Assembly (NCBI GenBank): GCA_900550815.1 | Contig: URTW01000047.1 | Location: 1-11,541, forward strand | Direction of reading: 5' to 3' | Length of the DNA: 11,541 nucleotides | From: an uncultured Collinsella sp. | Lineage (GTDB): Bacteria > Actinomycetota > Coriobacteriia > Coriobacteriales > Coriobacteriaceae | In this document: positions 1 through 6,488 of the stretch, piece by piece | Position numbering within the stretch: the stretch's first letter is position 1 | Layout: each line of letters opens with the position of its first letter | Notes under the pieces: model-generated | Seen by the model: the letters and a program-made list of their open reading frames with translations, nothing else | The model's database searches: none | Told to the model about the DNA's origin: nothing | Position numbers and translations under genes: made by a program

Positions 1-281
1 TTCTTGAGGGTATCGTGCTCTTCTGCATCCTGCAGGTGCTCAGCCGCAAAAAACCGCCGCTGCCCCAGGGCACGTTTATGGGCATCTTTGTGATGGGCTA
101 CGGCATCGTCCGCTTTTTGACTGAGTTTGTGCGCGTGCCCGATGCCCAGCTGGGTTATCTGCTGGGAGGCGTTATCACCATGGGTCAGCTGCTGAGTTTG
201 CCGCTCGTTATCGCGGTCCTGGCGCTCATCAGATTCGCCCGACATCGCAATCGCCGCCAGCTCATCTACCTCGAAGCCTAA
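1..281 (+). CDS. lgt: Prolipoprotein diacylglyceryl transferase, C-terminal part (5' end outside window)
   Basis: The reading frame is open from base 3 to the TAA at 279-281, giving about 92 C-terminal residues of Lgt. This inner-membrane enzyme moves diacylglycerol from phosphatidylglycerol to the lipobox cysteine of prolipoproteins, the first step of lipoprotein maturation. Visible family signatures are LEGIVLF at the start, then YGIVRFLTEFVRVPDAQLG followed by the TMGQLLSLP segment, which is the conserved C-terminal block of Lgt, and a last membrane helix ending in a basic tail (RFARHRNRRQ). The catalytic N-terminal portion and the start codon lie upstream of the window. The gene ends 135 bases before the next start, with a palindromic repeat between, so co-transcription with the downstream gene is uncertain. 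Identity is confident because the motif order matches the family; nothing looks broken in the visible part. Confidence 0.93.
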   Translation, partial: LEGIVLFCILQVLSRKKPPLPQGTFMGIFVMGYGIVRFLTEFVRVPDAQLGYLLGGVITMGQLLSLPLVIAVLALIRFARHRNRRQLIYLEA

Positions 282-284
282 CTA

Positions 285-300
285 CCAAAAAGGGGACAGG
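285..300 (+). repeat. Short REP-like head, first arm of a long inverted pair
   Basis: CCAAAAAGGGGACAGG here is the reverse complement, apart from one missing base, of 375-389 (CCTGTCCCTTTTTGG). The two arms sit about 75 bases apart and could fold the lgt-DUF6020 gap into one large hairpin. The same head (CCAAAAAGGGACAGG) starts the repeat copy at 5218. The bases after it (cacctttgtgg) differ from those copies, so this is a partial or variant unit. I see no gene in 282-416. Confidence 0.6.
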
Positions 301-340
301 CACCTTTGTGGTGATTCGCTGGGCAACGATGACAGAACCG

Positions 341-395
341 TAACGTTTCCCCAGATAAAACCTGCCAAAATAAACCTGTCCCTTTTTGGCAGGTT
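341..395 (-). repeat. Dispersed 55-bp intergenic palindromic repeat, copy A
   Basis: Read on the minus strand from 395 to 341, this matches 5212-5266 (plus strand) at 51 of 55 positions with no gaps. It contains a perfect 10-bp inverted repeat, CCTGCCAAAA at 361-370 and TTTTGGCAGG at 384-393, around a 13-base loop. The element lies in the gap between lgt and the DUF6020 gene and stops just before the Shine-Dalgarno AGAAAGG at 399-405. The size, the hairpin and the purely intergenic position are typical of a REP-type mobile or structural repeat. No transposase is in the window. On the plus strand the stem is followed by TTTCT, so it might also act as a weak terminator for lgt. Confidence 0.8.
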
Positions 396-416
396 TCTAG
401 AAAGGCTCTTTGGACT

Positions 417-2600
417 GTGAAGGATTCCGATCTCTCCACAACGGCTGCGCGCGACGCTGCCCGCATCGTCTGGTTTAAGCGCTACCCCGCCAAGCAGACG
501 CTCATCGCATTTTTGCTCGTGCTGTTGGCGACCACGGCGTTTTCCATCGATCCCGCCCCGGTGTCGAGCAACGCAGTCTTGGCGATTGACCCCAAAGCCT
601 CGGGCATGCTGTACGTGTGCTACGAGGTGCTCCTCTCGTTTGCCGGCCATACCGACGCGGTCATGCTGCTTGCACTTGCCTGCCTGCTCACCTTGCCGTT
701 TCGCTACGTGATCTTTGGCCGTGGCGACACCTGGCGTCCATCGAACCTTCTGCCGTCGCTGTTCATCGCCATCTGCATGGTGTTCGGCCGCAGCTACGAT
801 CTCACCGACTCGGCCGAGATTGTCCTTGGCGACAAAGCCCGCATCATCTGCGCCTGGATTGGCGGCGCGGGCTGGATGCTCTTGGCGGTCGTTGCCTTCT
901 ACCTTGCCTTTGAGTGTCTAGATTGGCTGAGCTCTCGGCGCATTCCGTTTTCCGAGGCGCACTTTGGCCGCGTATGGCGTGTGACTCACGCCGTGCTCTC
1001 GGTCCATCCTTTTGCCGGGCCCTTCCTGGTGCTTATGATCGCCTGGGCGCCCACGCTCATCGCTTCGCTGCCTGGCCTTTTTATGGGAGATACGGGTGCG
1101 CAGATTCGCCAGTGGTTCAACTATCCCAACGGCACGAGCGACTACCTGCGCCTACTCAACCCCAACGTGCTGCTCAACGGGCATCATCCCGTGGTGCACA
1201 CGGCCATTATCGGCTCGTGCGTTCAGCTGGGGCTTTCGCTGTTCAACAGCGCTAACGCGGGCCTCATCATCTATACCTGCGCTCAATTTGTCATCACGGC
1301 TGCCTGCATGGCCTATTCCATTTCGTCGCTGCGCAAACTGGGCGTGAGCCTGCCGGTTCGCGGTGCGATCCTGCTGTTCTTTGCGTTTATGCCGATGTTC
1401 TCTAACTACGCGGCGTTGCTCACCAAAGACGTGCTCTTTGCCGATGCGTTCTTGGTGCTGCTGGTACAGACCGTCAAGCTCGTGGCATGTGGCTTGCCCC
1501 GTCGTGATGCCAATGTCGAGCGAGCGGGCGAGAAAACCCCCGTGCTCTTTGCGCGCCACGACTGGCTGCTGCTCGCTCTGGGCGCCATAGGTTCCACGTT
1601 CCTGCGCAACGGCGGCCTGGTGTTTCCCCTGGCGGCATGCGTAATCGCGGCGGCGTTTTGCGTATGGGACGTGCATGTGGCTCGTCGTGCAGCCAAGCAG
1701 ACTGGTGCTGCGCCTTCAGGCGCCATCCCGCGTTTCCACTGGGGCGGTGTCCTCGCGGTGCTCGCGCTCTGCCTTGCCTCTAATATGTACTTCACCAAGG
1801 TCTTTATGCCGGCGCACGACATCACGCCTGGTTCCAAGCGCGAAATCCTCTCGATTCCGTTCCAGCAGACGGCTCGTTTCGTCCAAAAGCACGACGGCCT
1901 CAACTCGGGCGTCAACCCCACGGTTAAGGAGGACGGCACCATCGTGGAGGCTCCTTGCGACGGCTTGGTGACCGACGAAGAGCGTGCCGTGATCGACCGT
2001 GTGCTCAAGTACGAGAACCTGGGCCGCCGCTACAACCCCGACAAGTCCGATGCCGTCAAGAACTGCTTTAACGAGTATGCCTCGCAGGAGGACATCGATG
2101 CCTATTTTGAGGTATGGGCTCAGATGTTTAAGAAGGATCCCGAGTGCTATATCTCGGCGCTTATCAATAACTACTATGGTTATTTTTATCCGAGCGCGCG
2201 CGATGCCTGGGTCTACAGCACAGCGCGTAGTGCCGAGATTATGGCGCGCCCCGACAACCTCAAGTACTTCGACTTCCATCCGGTTGACAGCAACATGGTG
2301 CGCTGGTGCGACCACCTGATCAATCTGTACCGTGTGGCGGTGCAGCGCATCCCGTTTATTTCGCTCACCATGAGCTCGGCCACCTATGTGTGGATCATGA
2401 TCGCCGTGGTGGTCTACTTGCTGCGTCGTCATTCATGGCGTGCGCTGGCGATCTGGGTGCCGCTGTTGGGCGTGCTCGCCGTGTGCCTGATTGGCCCGTG
2501 CAACGGCTCGACTTATATGCGCTACCTGTATCCGGTCATCGCCTGCATGCCCTTCGCCATCGGCGCCACCGTCACCCGCAGCGACTTCCTCTGGTTCTAA
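417..2600 (+). CDS. DUF6020 family polytopic membrane protein, GT-C glycosyltransferase-like
   Basis: This 727-residue integral membrane protein begins at GTG 417 with AGAAAGG 11 bases upstream. It has a short basic N-terminus and about a dozen hydrophobic segments (for example near residues 27-43, 80-100, 146-164, 201-220, 281-300, 316-332, 384-410, 442-456, 655-668 and 676-692). A large hydrophilic loop spans roughly 470-640. Recognisable blocks are GDTGAQIRQW at 224-233, NGHHPVVHT at 254-262, FLRNGG at 395-400, ILSIPFQQTAR at 477-487, NNYYGYFYP near 584-592 and CNGSTYMRYLYP at 695-706. I recognise this arrangement as DUF6020, whose topology resembles GT-C transferases that act on lipid-linked sugars at the outer face of the membrane. 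The early acidic loop (D225) would fit that role, but no substrate is known and the enzyme activity is inference. The upstream gene is lgt; no sugar-polymer genes are nearby to narrow the job. Confidence 0.85.
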   Translation: MKDSDLSTTAARDAARIVWFKRYPAKQTLIAFLLVLLATTAFSIDPAPVSSNAVLAIDPKASGMLYVCYEVLLSFAGHTDAVMLLALACLLTLPFRYVIFGRGDTWRPSNLLPSLFIAICMVFGRSYDLTDSAEIVLGDKARIICAWIGGAGWMLLAVVAFYLAFECLDWLSSRRIPFSEAHFGRVWRVTHAVLSVHPFAGPFLVLMIAWAPTLIASLPGLFMGDTGAQIRQWFNYPNGTSDYLRLLNPNVLLNGHHPVVHTAIIGSCVQLGLSLFNSANAGLIIYTCAQFVITAACMAYSISSLRKLGVSLPVRGAILLFFAFMPMFSNYAALLTKDVLFADAFLVLLVQTVKLVACGLPRRDANVERAGEKTPVLFARHDWLLLALGAIGSTFLRNGGLVFPLAACVIAAAFCVWDVHVARRAAKQTGAAPSGAIPRFHWGGVLAVLALCLASNMYFTKVFMPAHDITPGSKREILSIPFQQTARFVQKHDGLNSGVNPTVKEDGTIVEAPCDGLVTDEERAVIDRVLKYENLGRRYNPDKSDAVKNCFNEYASQEDIDAYFEVWAQMFKKDPECYISALINNYYGYFYPSARDAWVYSTARSAEIMARPDNLKYFDFHPVDSNMVRWCDHLINLYRVAVQRIPFISLTMSSATYVWIMIAVVVYLLRRHSWRALAIWVPLLGVLAVCLIGPCNGSTYMRYLYPVIACMPFAIGATVTRSDFLWF

Positions 2601-2601
2601 C

Positions 2602-2634
2602 TTGGTGCATTGAGGTCAGGTTTCTTTGCACCAA
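2602..2634 (+). terminator. Possible weak terminator or inverted repeat after the DUF6020 gene
   Basis: TTGGTGCA (2602-2609) and TGCACCAA (2627-2634) are a perfect 8-bp inverted repeat with a 17-base loop, one base after the stop codon. There is no T-tract after it, so function as an intrinsic terminator is doubtful. It may be a degenerate palindrome or a protein site. Confidence 0.3.
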
Positions 2635-2690
2635 AGGGGCCATCATCACGACGCCTTCATTTTGGGGTTTATCTCGCAGGCCAGTAGGTA

Positions 2691-2715
2691 TATCATAACG
2701 ACGTTTGTTTATATT
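2691..2715 (+). promoter_or_regulatory. Candidate promoter -10 region(s) for yebC
   Basis: The AT-rich part of the 164-base gap upstream of yebC holds two near-consensus -10 hexamers, TATCAT (2691-2696) and TATATT (2710-2715). Neither has a good TTGACA-like box 16-18 bases upstream, so this is only a plausible position for transcription start. The Shine-Dalgarno AGGAG is at 2754-2758, six bases before the ATG. Confidence 0.25.
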
Positions 2716-2764
2716 GCCCGAGCATCTGCGCTGGGCTTTAGGTCGAAACCGATAGGAGACACGT

Positions 2765-3571
2765 ATGTCCGGACACTCTAAGTGGGCCACAACCAAGCAT
2801 CGTAAGGGCGCGCAGGACGCCAAGCGTTCCGCCCTCTTCTCCAAGCTGAGCCGCAACATCACCGTTGCTGCCCGTCTCGGCGGCGACCCGCTGCCCGAGA
2901 ACAACGCCAGCCTCGCCGCTGCCGTTGCTAAGGCCAAGGCTCAGTCCATGCCCAAGGACAAGATCAAGTCCGCTATCGACAAGGCCTTCGGTTCGGGTGC
3001 CGATGCCGCCGTCTACGAGAACATCGTGTACGAGGGCTACGGTCCCGCCGGTGTCGCCGTCTACGTCGACTGCCTGACCGACAACCGCAACCGTACCGCC
3101 GCTGATGTCCGTTCCGCCTTCTCCCACGCTGGTGGTAACCTGGGCACCTCGGGCTCCGTCGCCTTCCAGTTTGAGCGCAAGGGCCAGATCGTCGTCGCCA
3201 AGGAGATCCTGGACGAGAACGCCAAGAAGGAGACCATGATCGCCAACGGTGCTGCCGGTGACGAGGATGAGTTCATGATGGCCATCGCCGAGGCCGGTGG
3301 CGAGGACTACGAGGACGCCGGCGAGGAGTGGATCGTCTGGACCGCTGCTAACGACGTCATGGCTGTTTCCAAGGCGCTCGAGGAGCAGGGCGTCCAGGTC
3401 AAGGGCTCCGAGACCACCATGGTCCCGACCACCCCGACCGAGGTTTCCGGTACCGACGCCAAGAAGGTCCAGCGCCTCATCGACCGTCTTGAGGAGCTCG
3501 ACGACGTCCAGGATGTTTACAGCACCATGGACATGACCGACGAGGTCATCGCTGCCCTCGAGGAGGAGTAG
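2765..3571 (+). CDS. yebC: YebC/PmpR (TACO1) family protein
   Basis: This 268-residue soluble cytoplasmic protein opens with the family hallmark MSGHSKWATTKHRKGAQDAK. Further conserved blocks are FSKLSRNITVAAR, NNASLAAAVAKAKAQSMPKD, YEGYGPAGVAVYVDCLTDN, and GGNLGTSGSVAFQFERKG, then acidic C-terminal domains (EDEFMMAIAEAGGEDYED; TEVSGTDAKKVQRLIDRLEELDDVQDVY). The family was long annotated as a transcriptional regulator (PmpR). More recent work on YebC/TACO1 points to a ribosome-associated factor that helps translation through proline stretches, so the regulator label should be used with care. It is slightly longer than the common ~240-250 residues; the extra residues fall around 160-180 and at the C-terminus. 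AGGAG sits six bases before the ATG. Codon choice is strongly biased to AAG, AAC, GCC and ATC, as expected of a well-expressed gene. It stands alone, with its own upstream gap and a terminator after it. Confidence 0.95.
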   Translation: MSGHSKWATTKHRKGAQDAKRSALFSKLSRNITVAARLGGDPLPENNASLAAAVAKAKAQSMPKDKIKSAIDKAFGSGADAAVYENIVYEGYGPAGVAVYVDCLTDNRNRTAADVRSAFSHAGGNLGTSGSVAFQFERKGQIVVAKEILDENAKKETMIANGAAGDEDEFMMAIAEAGGEDYEDAGEEWIVWTAANDVMAVSKALEEQGVQVKGSETTMVPTTPTEVSGTDAKKVQRLIDRLEELDDVQDVYSTMDMTDEVIAALEEE

Positions 3572-3640
3572 CGCCCGCACGGGTTAAGCCGTGCATATCT
3601 GGGCATAATGAAGCGAGCATGCAAGCCTCGTGGAATAGAT

Positions 3641-3682
3641 GAGCCGGATCCGCGTGCGTAGAGCACCGGACCCGGCTCTTTT
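3641..3682 (+). terminator. Rho-independent terminator of yebC
   Basis: GAGCCGG (3641-3647) pairs with CCGGCTC (3672-3678); after one mismatch TCCG (3649-3652) pairs with CGGA (3667-3670), leaving a 14-base loop. TTTT follows at 3679-3682. A smaller 6-bp hairpin, GCACGG/CCGTGC at 3577-3594, lies immediately after the stop codon and may add to 3' end stability. The main stem plus T-tract is a standard intrinsic terminator and separates yebC from the amaP operon. Confidence 0.85.
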
Positions 3683-3687
3683 ATAAT
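3682..3687 (+). promoter_or_regulatory. Consensus -10 box (TATAAT) for the amaP-DUF2273-asp23 operon
   Basis: A perfect TATAAT overlaps the end of the yebC terminator T-tract, about 50 bases before the amaP GTG. In such GC-rich DNA a perfect hexamer is unlikely by chance. There is no convincing -35 box at 16-18 bases upstream (the region is the terminator loop), so the promoter may need an activator or an alternative sigma factor, or the match may be incidental to the T-rich terminator end. Confidence 0.35.
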
Positions 3688-3737
3688 GATGCGAACCGTT
3701 TTGCATTTCGAGAGCCGAGATTTGAAGGGAGCGCTGC

Positions 3738-4283
3738 GTGCGCGTACTCAAACGAGCCCTAGCGATCGTGTACCTTGCCGCTACCATCGTGGCGCTGGGT
3801 ACGCTTGTCTGCCAGTTTTGGGGGCCGTATACGTATCGCTTTATGCTGCTGATGCGCGACCCCATGCCGCGCATTGTCGTGACGGCATGCGGCGGAGTTG
3901 TGGCGATTGGCGTGCTGGTAAGCTTCTTCCGCCTGATGTTTGCTCGTCGCGAGCCGTCCTGCGTGCATCCGGCGGGGGAGCGCAATATCGAGATCACGCT
4001 CGCGGCGCTTTCTTCGTGCGCCAGGGCTGCTGCCGAGCGCGACGACCGCGTGATGGTCGAGCATGTCGAGGCCCGCGTCCAAGGTTCCGACGATTCGCAC
4101 GTCCGTTTTAAGGTCGAGGCTATCGCGCTTGACGATAAGGACGTGGCATCTCTGGCTACCGCGATGCAGCAGCGCATCGAGGAAGCTTGCGACACCATGC
4201 TCGGCACGCCGGGTACGACCACGCGCGTCCGTTTTTTGCCGTCCAAGACTACCGTCCAGACCGTGGAGGTTTCCGGTGAGTGA
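3738..4283 (+). CDS. amaP: Alkaline shock response membrane anchor protein AmaP
   Basis: This 181-residue protein has two N-terminal transmembrane helices (about residues 5-27 and 46-66) with a short extracytoplasmic loop, then a basic cytoplasmic junction (FRLMFARRE). A soluble domain at about 82-168 contains NIEITLAALSSCARAAAERDD and a valine/arginine strand pattern (VRFKVEAIAL, TTRVRFLP) like the Asp23/Gls24 fold. This is the AmaP plan: in Staphylococcus aureus AmaP tethers the abundant Asp23 protein to the membrane. The start is GTG 3738 with GAAGGGAG ending six bases upstream; no better in-frame start is seen. The gene overlaps the following DUF2273 gene by eight bases, and an asp23 gene follows 44 bases after that. 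This is the conserved gene neighbourhood of the family and the main reason for a firm call, since AmaP proteins diverge quickly in sequence. Confidence 0.85.
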   Translation: MRVLKRALAIVYLAATIVALGTLVCQFWGPYTYRFMLLMRDPMPRIVVTACGGVVAIGVLVSFFRLMFARREPSCVHPAGERNIEITLAALSSCARAAAERDDRVMVEHVEARVQGSDDSHVRFKVEAIALDDKDVASLATAMQQRIEEACDTMLGTPGTTTRVRFLPSKTTVQTVEVSGE

Positions 4284-4653
4284 TACCAATCAAGATAAGA
4301 CCGCTCGTACGCCGCGCCTGACGATTGACCAGAGCGCCACACCGGCGAGCGAACCTGTTGATTCCAAAGCAGAGGCAACCGAGTTACAAGACGCGGCAGC
4401 CGCGGATTTTGACGAGGCTATGGGTCTCATCAAGGGTACGGGCGCTGCCATCTGGAGCTATGCTGTGCGTCATCCCAACACCACGCTCGGCGCCGTCGCT
4501 GGCTTTATCCTCGCCGTGTTGGTGCTCACGCTCGGCCTCTGGGACACGCTTGTCATCGCATTCTTCGTGCTGATAGGCGCCGTAATTGGCCAGATTCGTG
4601 ATGGCGAGAACGGGATCGTCAACTTCTTCGGCCGTCTGTTTAGCGGCCGCTAA
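4276..4653 (+). CDS. DUF2273 small membrane protein of the Asp23 operon
   Basis: This 125-residue protein starts at GTG 4276, inside the end of amaP. GGAGG at 4265-4269 lies six bases upstream and decides the start, since the frame is open further 5' (to 4063) only as out-of-frame overlap with amaP. Residues 1-55 are a hydrophilic, Ala/Asp/Glu-rich extension. Residues 64-110 carry the DUF2273 signature: HPNTTLGAVAGFILAVLVL, then GLWDTLVIAFFVLIGAVIGQ, forming a two-helix hairpin, followed by RDGENG and a short amphipathic end (FFGRLFSGR). DUF2273 members are usually only about 60-70 residues, so the N-terminal extension is notable. The biochemical role is unknown. The family is repeatedly encoded with amaP and asp23, so a part in the membrane-bound Asp23 assembly is the natural inference. 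The eight-base overlap suggests translational coupling to amaP. Confidence 0.85.
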   Translation: MSDTNQDKTARTPRLTIDQSATPASEPVDSKAEATELQDAAAADFDEAMGLIKGTGAAIWSYAVRHPNTTLGAVAGFILAVLVLTLGLWDTLVIAFFVLIGAVIGQIRDGENGIVNFFGRLFSGR

Positions 4654-4697
4654 TACGTATTCGACTGTCGCATCCGCGGCAGGCATAAGGAGGAACC

Positions 4698-5213
4698 ATG
4701 GCTTTTAATACGAAGGTCGATGTAGCCGATACCGAGCTCGTGGAGAACGAGGCGGCCGTCGCCGAAGCCGAGGATGTGACGCTCGAGGATGAGGCGCTCG
4801 TCGAGGCCGAGTCCGATGCTGATGAGGACGACGAGGAGGCGGACGAGTCCGAGGACTCGCTGACCTATTCCAACGGCGTGATCGAGAAGATCGTTGCCAT
4901 GGCCACCCGCGAGGTTCCGCACGTTCTGGGCATGAAGGGTAACCTCATGCACTTTGTGCAGGAGCAGTTTGGTGCCGAGAATCTGACCAAGGGCGTGACG
5001 GTCGAGGTCACCGATGACAATCGCGTGGTCGTCAACATCTCCGTCATTATCGAGTACGGTGCCTATGCGCCCGCGATCTTCGACGATGTCAAGGCACGTG
5101 CCACCGAGCGCCTTGCCGCGATGACCGGCCTTGAGGTGGCGGGCGTCAACCTGCGCATCGAGGACGTCATCACCCCCGAGGAGTACGAGCACCGCACCAG
5201 CCAGCACGAGTAA
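4698..5213 (+). CDS. asp23: Asp23/Gls24 family envelope stress response protein
   Basis: This 171-residue soluble protein has AAGGAGG ending four bases before ATG 4698, the strongest Shine-Dalgarno in the window. Residues 10-54 form a very acidic low-complexity linker (runs of E and D, e.g. DADEDDEEADESED). Residues 55-160 are the Asp23/Gls24 domain: LTYSNGVIEKIVAMATREVPHV, a variable middle, VTVEVTDDNRVVVNISVIIEYG, the helix APAIFDDVKARATERLAAMTGL and the closing VAGVNLRIEDVITPEE. Family proteins accumulate at the membrane through AmaP and are linked to cell-envelope or alkaline stress; the molecular activity is not established. It is the last gene of the three-gene operon. The gene symbol follows the family name, as orthology to the staphylococcal gene is not proven here. 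The acidic N-terminus is longer than in firmicute Asp23 and might contact the basic segments of its membrane partners (inference). Confidence 0.9.
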   Translation: MAFNTKVDVADTELVENEAAVAEAEDVTLEDEALVEAESDADEDDEEADESEDSLTYSNGVIEKIVAMATREVPHVLGMKGNLMHFVQEQFGAENLTKGVTVEVTDDNRVVVNISVIIEYGAYAPAIFDDVKARATERLAAMTGLEVAGVNLRIEDVITPEEYEHRTSQHE

Positions 5214-5266
5214 CCTTCCAAAAAGGGACAGGTTTGTTTTGGCAGGTTTTATCTGCGAAAACGTTA
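5212..5266 (+). repeat. Dispersed 55-bp intergenic palindromic repeat, copy B
   Basis: This is a near-identical copy (51 of 55, ungapped) of the minus-strand sequence 395-341. It starts inside the asp23 stop codon. The hairpin arms are CCTTCCAAAA (5214-5223, one mismatch) and TTTTGGCAGG (5237-5246), followed by TTTT at 5247-5250, so in this orientation it could serve as a first terminator for the asp23 operon. Only the head CCAAAAAGGG(G)ACAGG is shared with 285-300. Confidence 0.8.
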
Positions 5267-5308
5267 AACGGCCGACCGCGCAAGCAAAAGCGTGGCCGGC
5301 CGTTATTT
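5267..5308 (+). terminator. Strong hairpin terminator after asp23
   Basis: Bases 5267-5280 (AACGGCCGACCGCG) pair with 5291-5304 (CGTGGCCGGCCGTT) through 14 positions with one A-C mismatch and one G-T wobble, around a 10-base loop (CAAGCAAAAG). A short ATTT follows. It abuts repeat copy B, giving two consecutive hairpins at the operon end. Terminator function is likely although the T-tract is short. Confidence 0.75.
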
Positions 5309-5340
5309 GTATGCCCCCCGATGTAGGCATACCGCTCGTC

Positions 5341-5417
5341 TAACTAGGGGTTGCAATCATCGCGTTCCGCGTTACCCTAATGGGCGCATTGTTTCCAAAT
5401 TGTTAACGAGGGGTTGC
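5341..5417 (+). repeat. Direct repeat TAAC(T/G)AGGGGTTGC in the yitT-type gene leader
   Basis: TAACTAGGGGTTGC at 5341-5354 and TAACGAGGGGTTGC at 5404-5417 are 13/14 identical with a 63-base period. The second copy contains the Shine-Dalgarno GAGGGG used for ATG 5422. The first copy therefore looks like a duplicated ribosome-binding segment or a paired protein-binding site; function is unknown. Confidence 0.45.
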
Positions 5418-5421
5418 CGTA

Positions 5422-6444
5422 ATGGCCGACGAGCACGAAACAGAAAGCAAGGCATGGGCGATTGAGGCCGCCGCGGCAGAGGCGGCATCGCGTGCTGCCG
5501 AGGAGATGCATCGTCCTCCCGTGGTGCCGATGGAGCGCGTGGTTGATCGCACCGATATCGAGCGCGGCGAGCGTGCCGGTCAAAAGCGCAGCCAGGAGCC
5601 GGGCTTCCCGCGCTTTTTTGCCGAGCTCAATTTGGGCCTGATTCTTACGGCCTTCGCCATCGTTGCGTTTAAAACCCCTAATCACTTTGCTTTTGGCGGC
5701 ACCTCGGGCGTGTCGGTCATTCTGTCCACGCTGTTCCCGACCCTGCCCGTCGGCGTCTTTATGTGGATTATCAACGCGGTTCTCGTCGTCTTGGGCTTTA
5801 TCTTTTTGGAACGCAAGGCAATTCTGTGGAGCGTCTTCGCCTCGTTTGCGTTGTCCGCCTATGTTTCGCTGTTTGAGCTCTTTATTCCGACCGATGTCTC
5901 TCTGACGGGTGATATGTGGCTCGACCTGTGCTTTGCCGTCATCTTGCCGGCGCTCGGCAGTGCCATCGTCTTTGACATCGGCGCCTCGACGGGTGGCACG
6001 GACATTCTCGCTATGATCCTCAAACGCCGCACCACGCTCGAGATTGGCCGCGCCCTGCTACTGGTCGATATCGGCATCGTGACCATCGCGGCCTTTTTGT
6101 ATGGCCCGCGTGTCGGTCTGTATTGCGTGCTCGGCCTGTTTGCCAAGACGCTTGTGGTCGACAAAGCCATTGAGAGCATTCACCTGCGCAAAGTCTGCAC
6201 GGTCATTTGCTCCGAGCCCCTTAAGGTCGAGGAGTTTATCGTCAAGCATCTCAACCGCACGGCGACCATCAGCCGGGGCTACGGTGCCTTCTCGGGCAAG
6301 TGTGTGACGGTGATCATGAGCGTGCTGAGCCGTCGCGAGGCCGTGCAACTGCGCCGCTATGCGCGCGAAGTCGATCCGGGTGCCTTTATCACGATCGTCG
6401 ACAGCTCCGAGATCGTCGGCAAGGGCTTCCGCGGCACGAACTAG
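5422..6444 (+). CDS. YitT family membrane protein with C-terminal DUF2179 domain
   Basis: This 340-residue protein starts at ATG 5422 with GAGGGG eight bases upstream. Residues 1-60 are a hydrophilic Ala/Glu/Arg-rich extension not typical of the family. Five membrane segments follow (about 67-84, 96-128, 133-153, 166-186 and 213-243). They include AFGGTSGVSVILSTLFP at 90-106 and DIGASTGGTDILAMILKRR at 185-203, the glycine-rich repeats that mark YitT/DUF161. Residues about 255-337 are the soluble DUF2179 domain, with ATISRGYGAFSGK, a strand VTVIMSVLSRREA and the closing DPGAFITIVDSSEIVGKGF. YitT proteins are widespread and thought to be transporter-like, but their substrate is unknown; no specific role is claimed. 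The gene is preceded by the asp23 terminators and so has its own transcription start; TTGCAA at 5351-5356 is a weak -35 candidate. A 150-base gap without a clear terminator follows. Confidence 0.9.
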   Translation: MADEHETESKAWAIEAAAAEAASRAAEEMHRPPVVPMERVVDRTDIERGERAGQKRSQEPGFPRFFAELNLGLILTAFAIVAFKTPNHFAFGGTSGVSVILSTLFPTLPVGVFMWIINAVLVVLGFIFLERKAILWSVFASFALSAYVSLFELFIPTDVSLTGDMWLDLCFAVILPALGSAIVFDIGASTGGTDILAMILKRRTTLEIGRALLLVDIGIVTIAAFLYGPRVGLYCVLGLFAKTLVVDKAIESIHLRKVCTVICSEPLKVEEFIVKHLNRTATISRGYGAFSGKCVTVIMSVLSRREAVQLRRYAREVDPGAFITIVDSSEIVGKGFRGTN

Positions 6445-6488
6445 CGCGGACACACTCATCAAACAATCGAAAAGCGCCTCGCGCGTTG

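Noticed and set aside
1152..2432. Overlapping minus-strand frames inside the DUF6020 gene
   Set aside because: Composition is His/Arg/Gln-rich and unlike real proteins; the plus-strand membrane protein accounts for the region.
2738..3580. 280-codon minus-strand frame opposite yebC
   Set aside because: Gly/Val/Leu/Asp-rich antisense shadow produced by the strongly biased codons of yebC; no Shine-Dalgarno and no recognisable domain.
4063..4275. Longer frame for the DUF2273 gene starting at 4063
   Set aside because: The added part overlaps amaP out of frame and encodes Arg/Ser-rich sequence; GGAGG six bases before GTG 4276 fixes the start.
6470..6487. GCGC-CTC-GCGC hairpin after the YitT-type gene as a terminator
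   Set aside because: The stem is only four base pairs and there is no T-tract; not enough to call.
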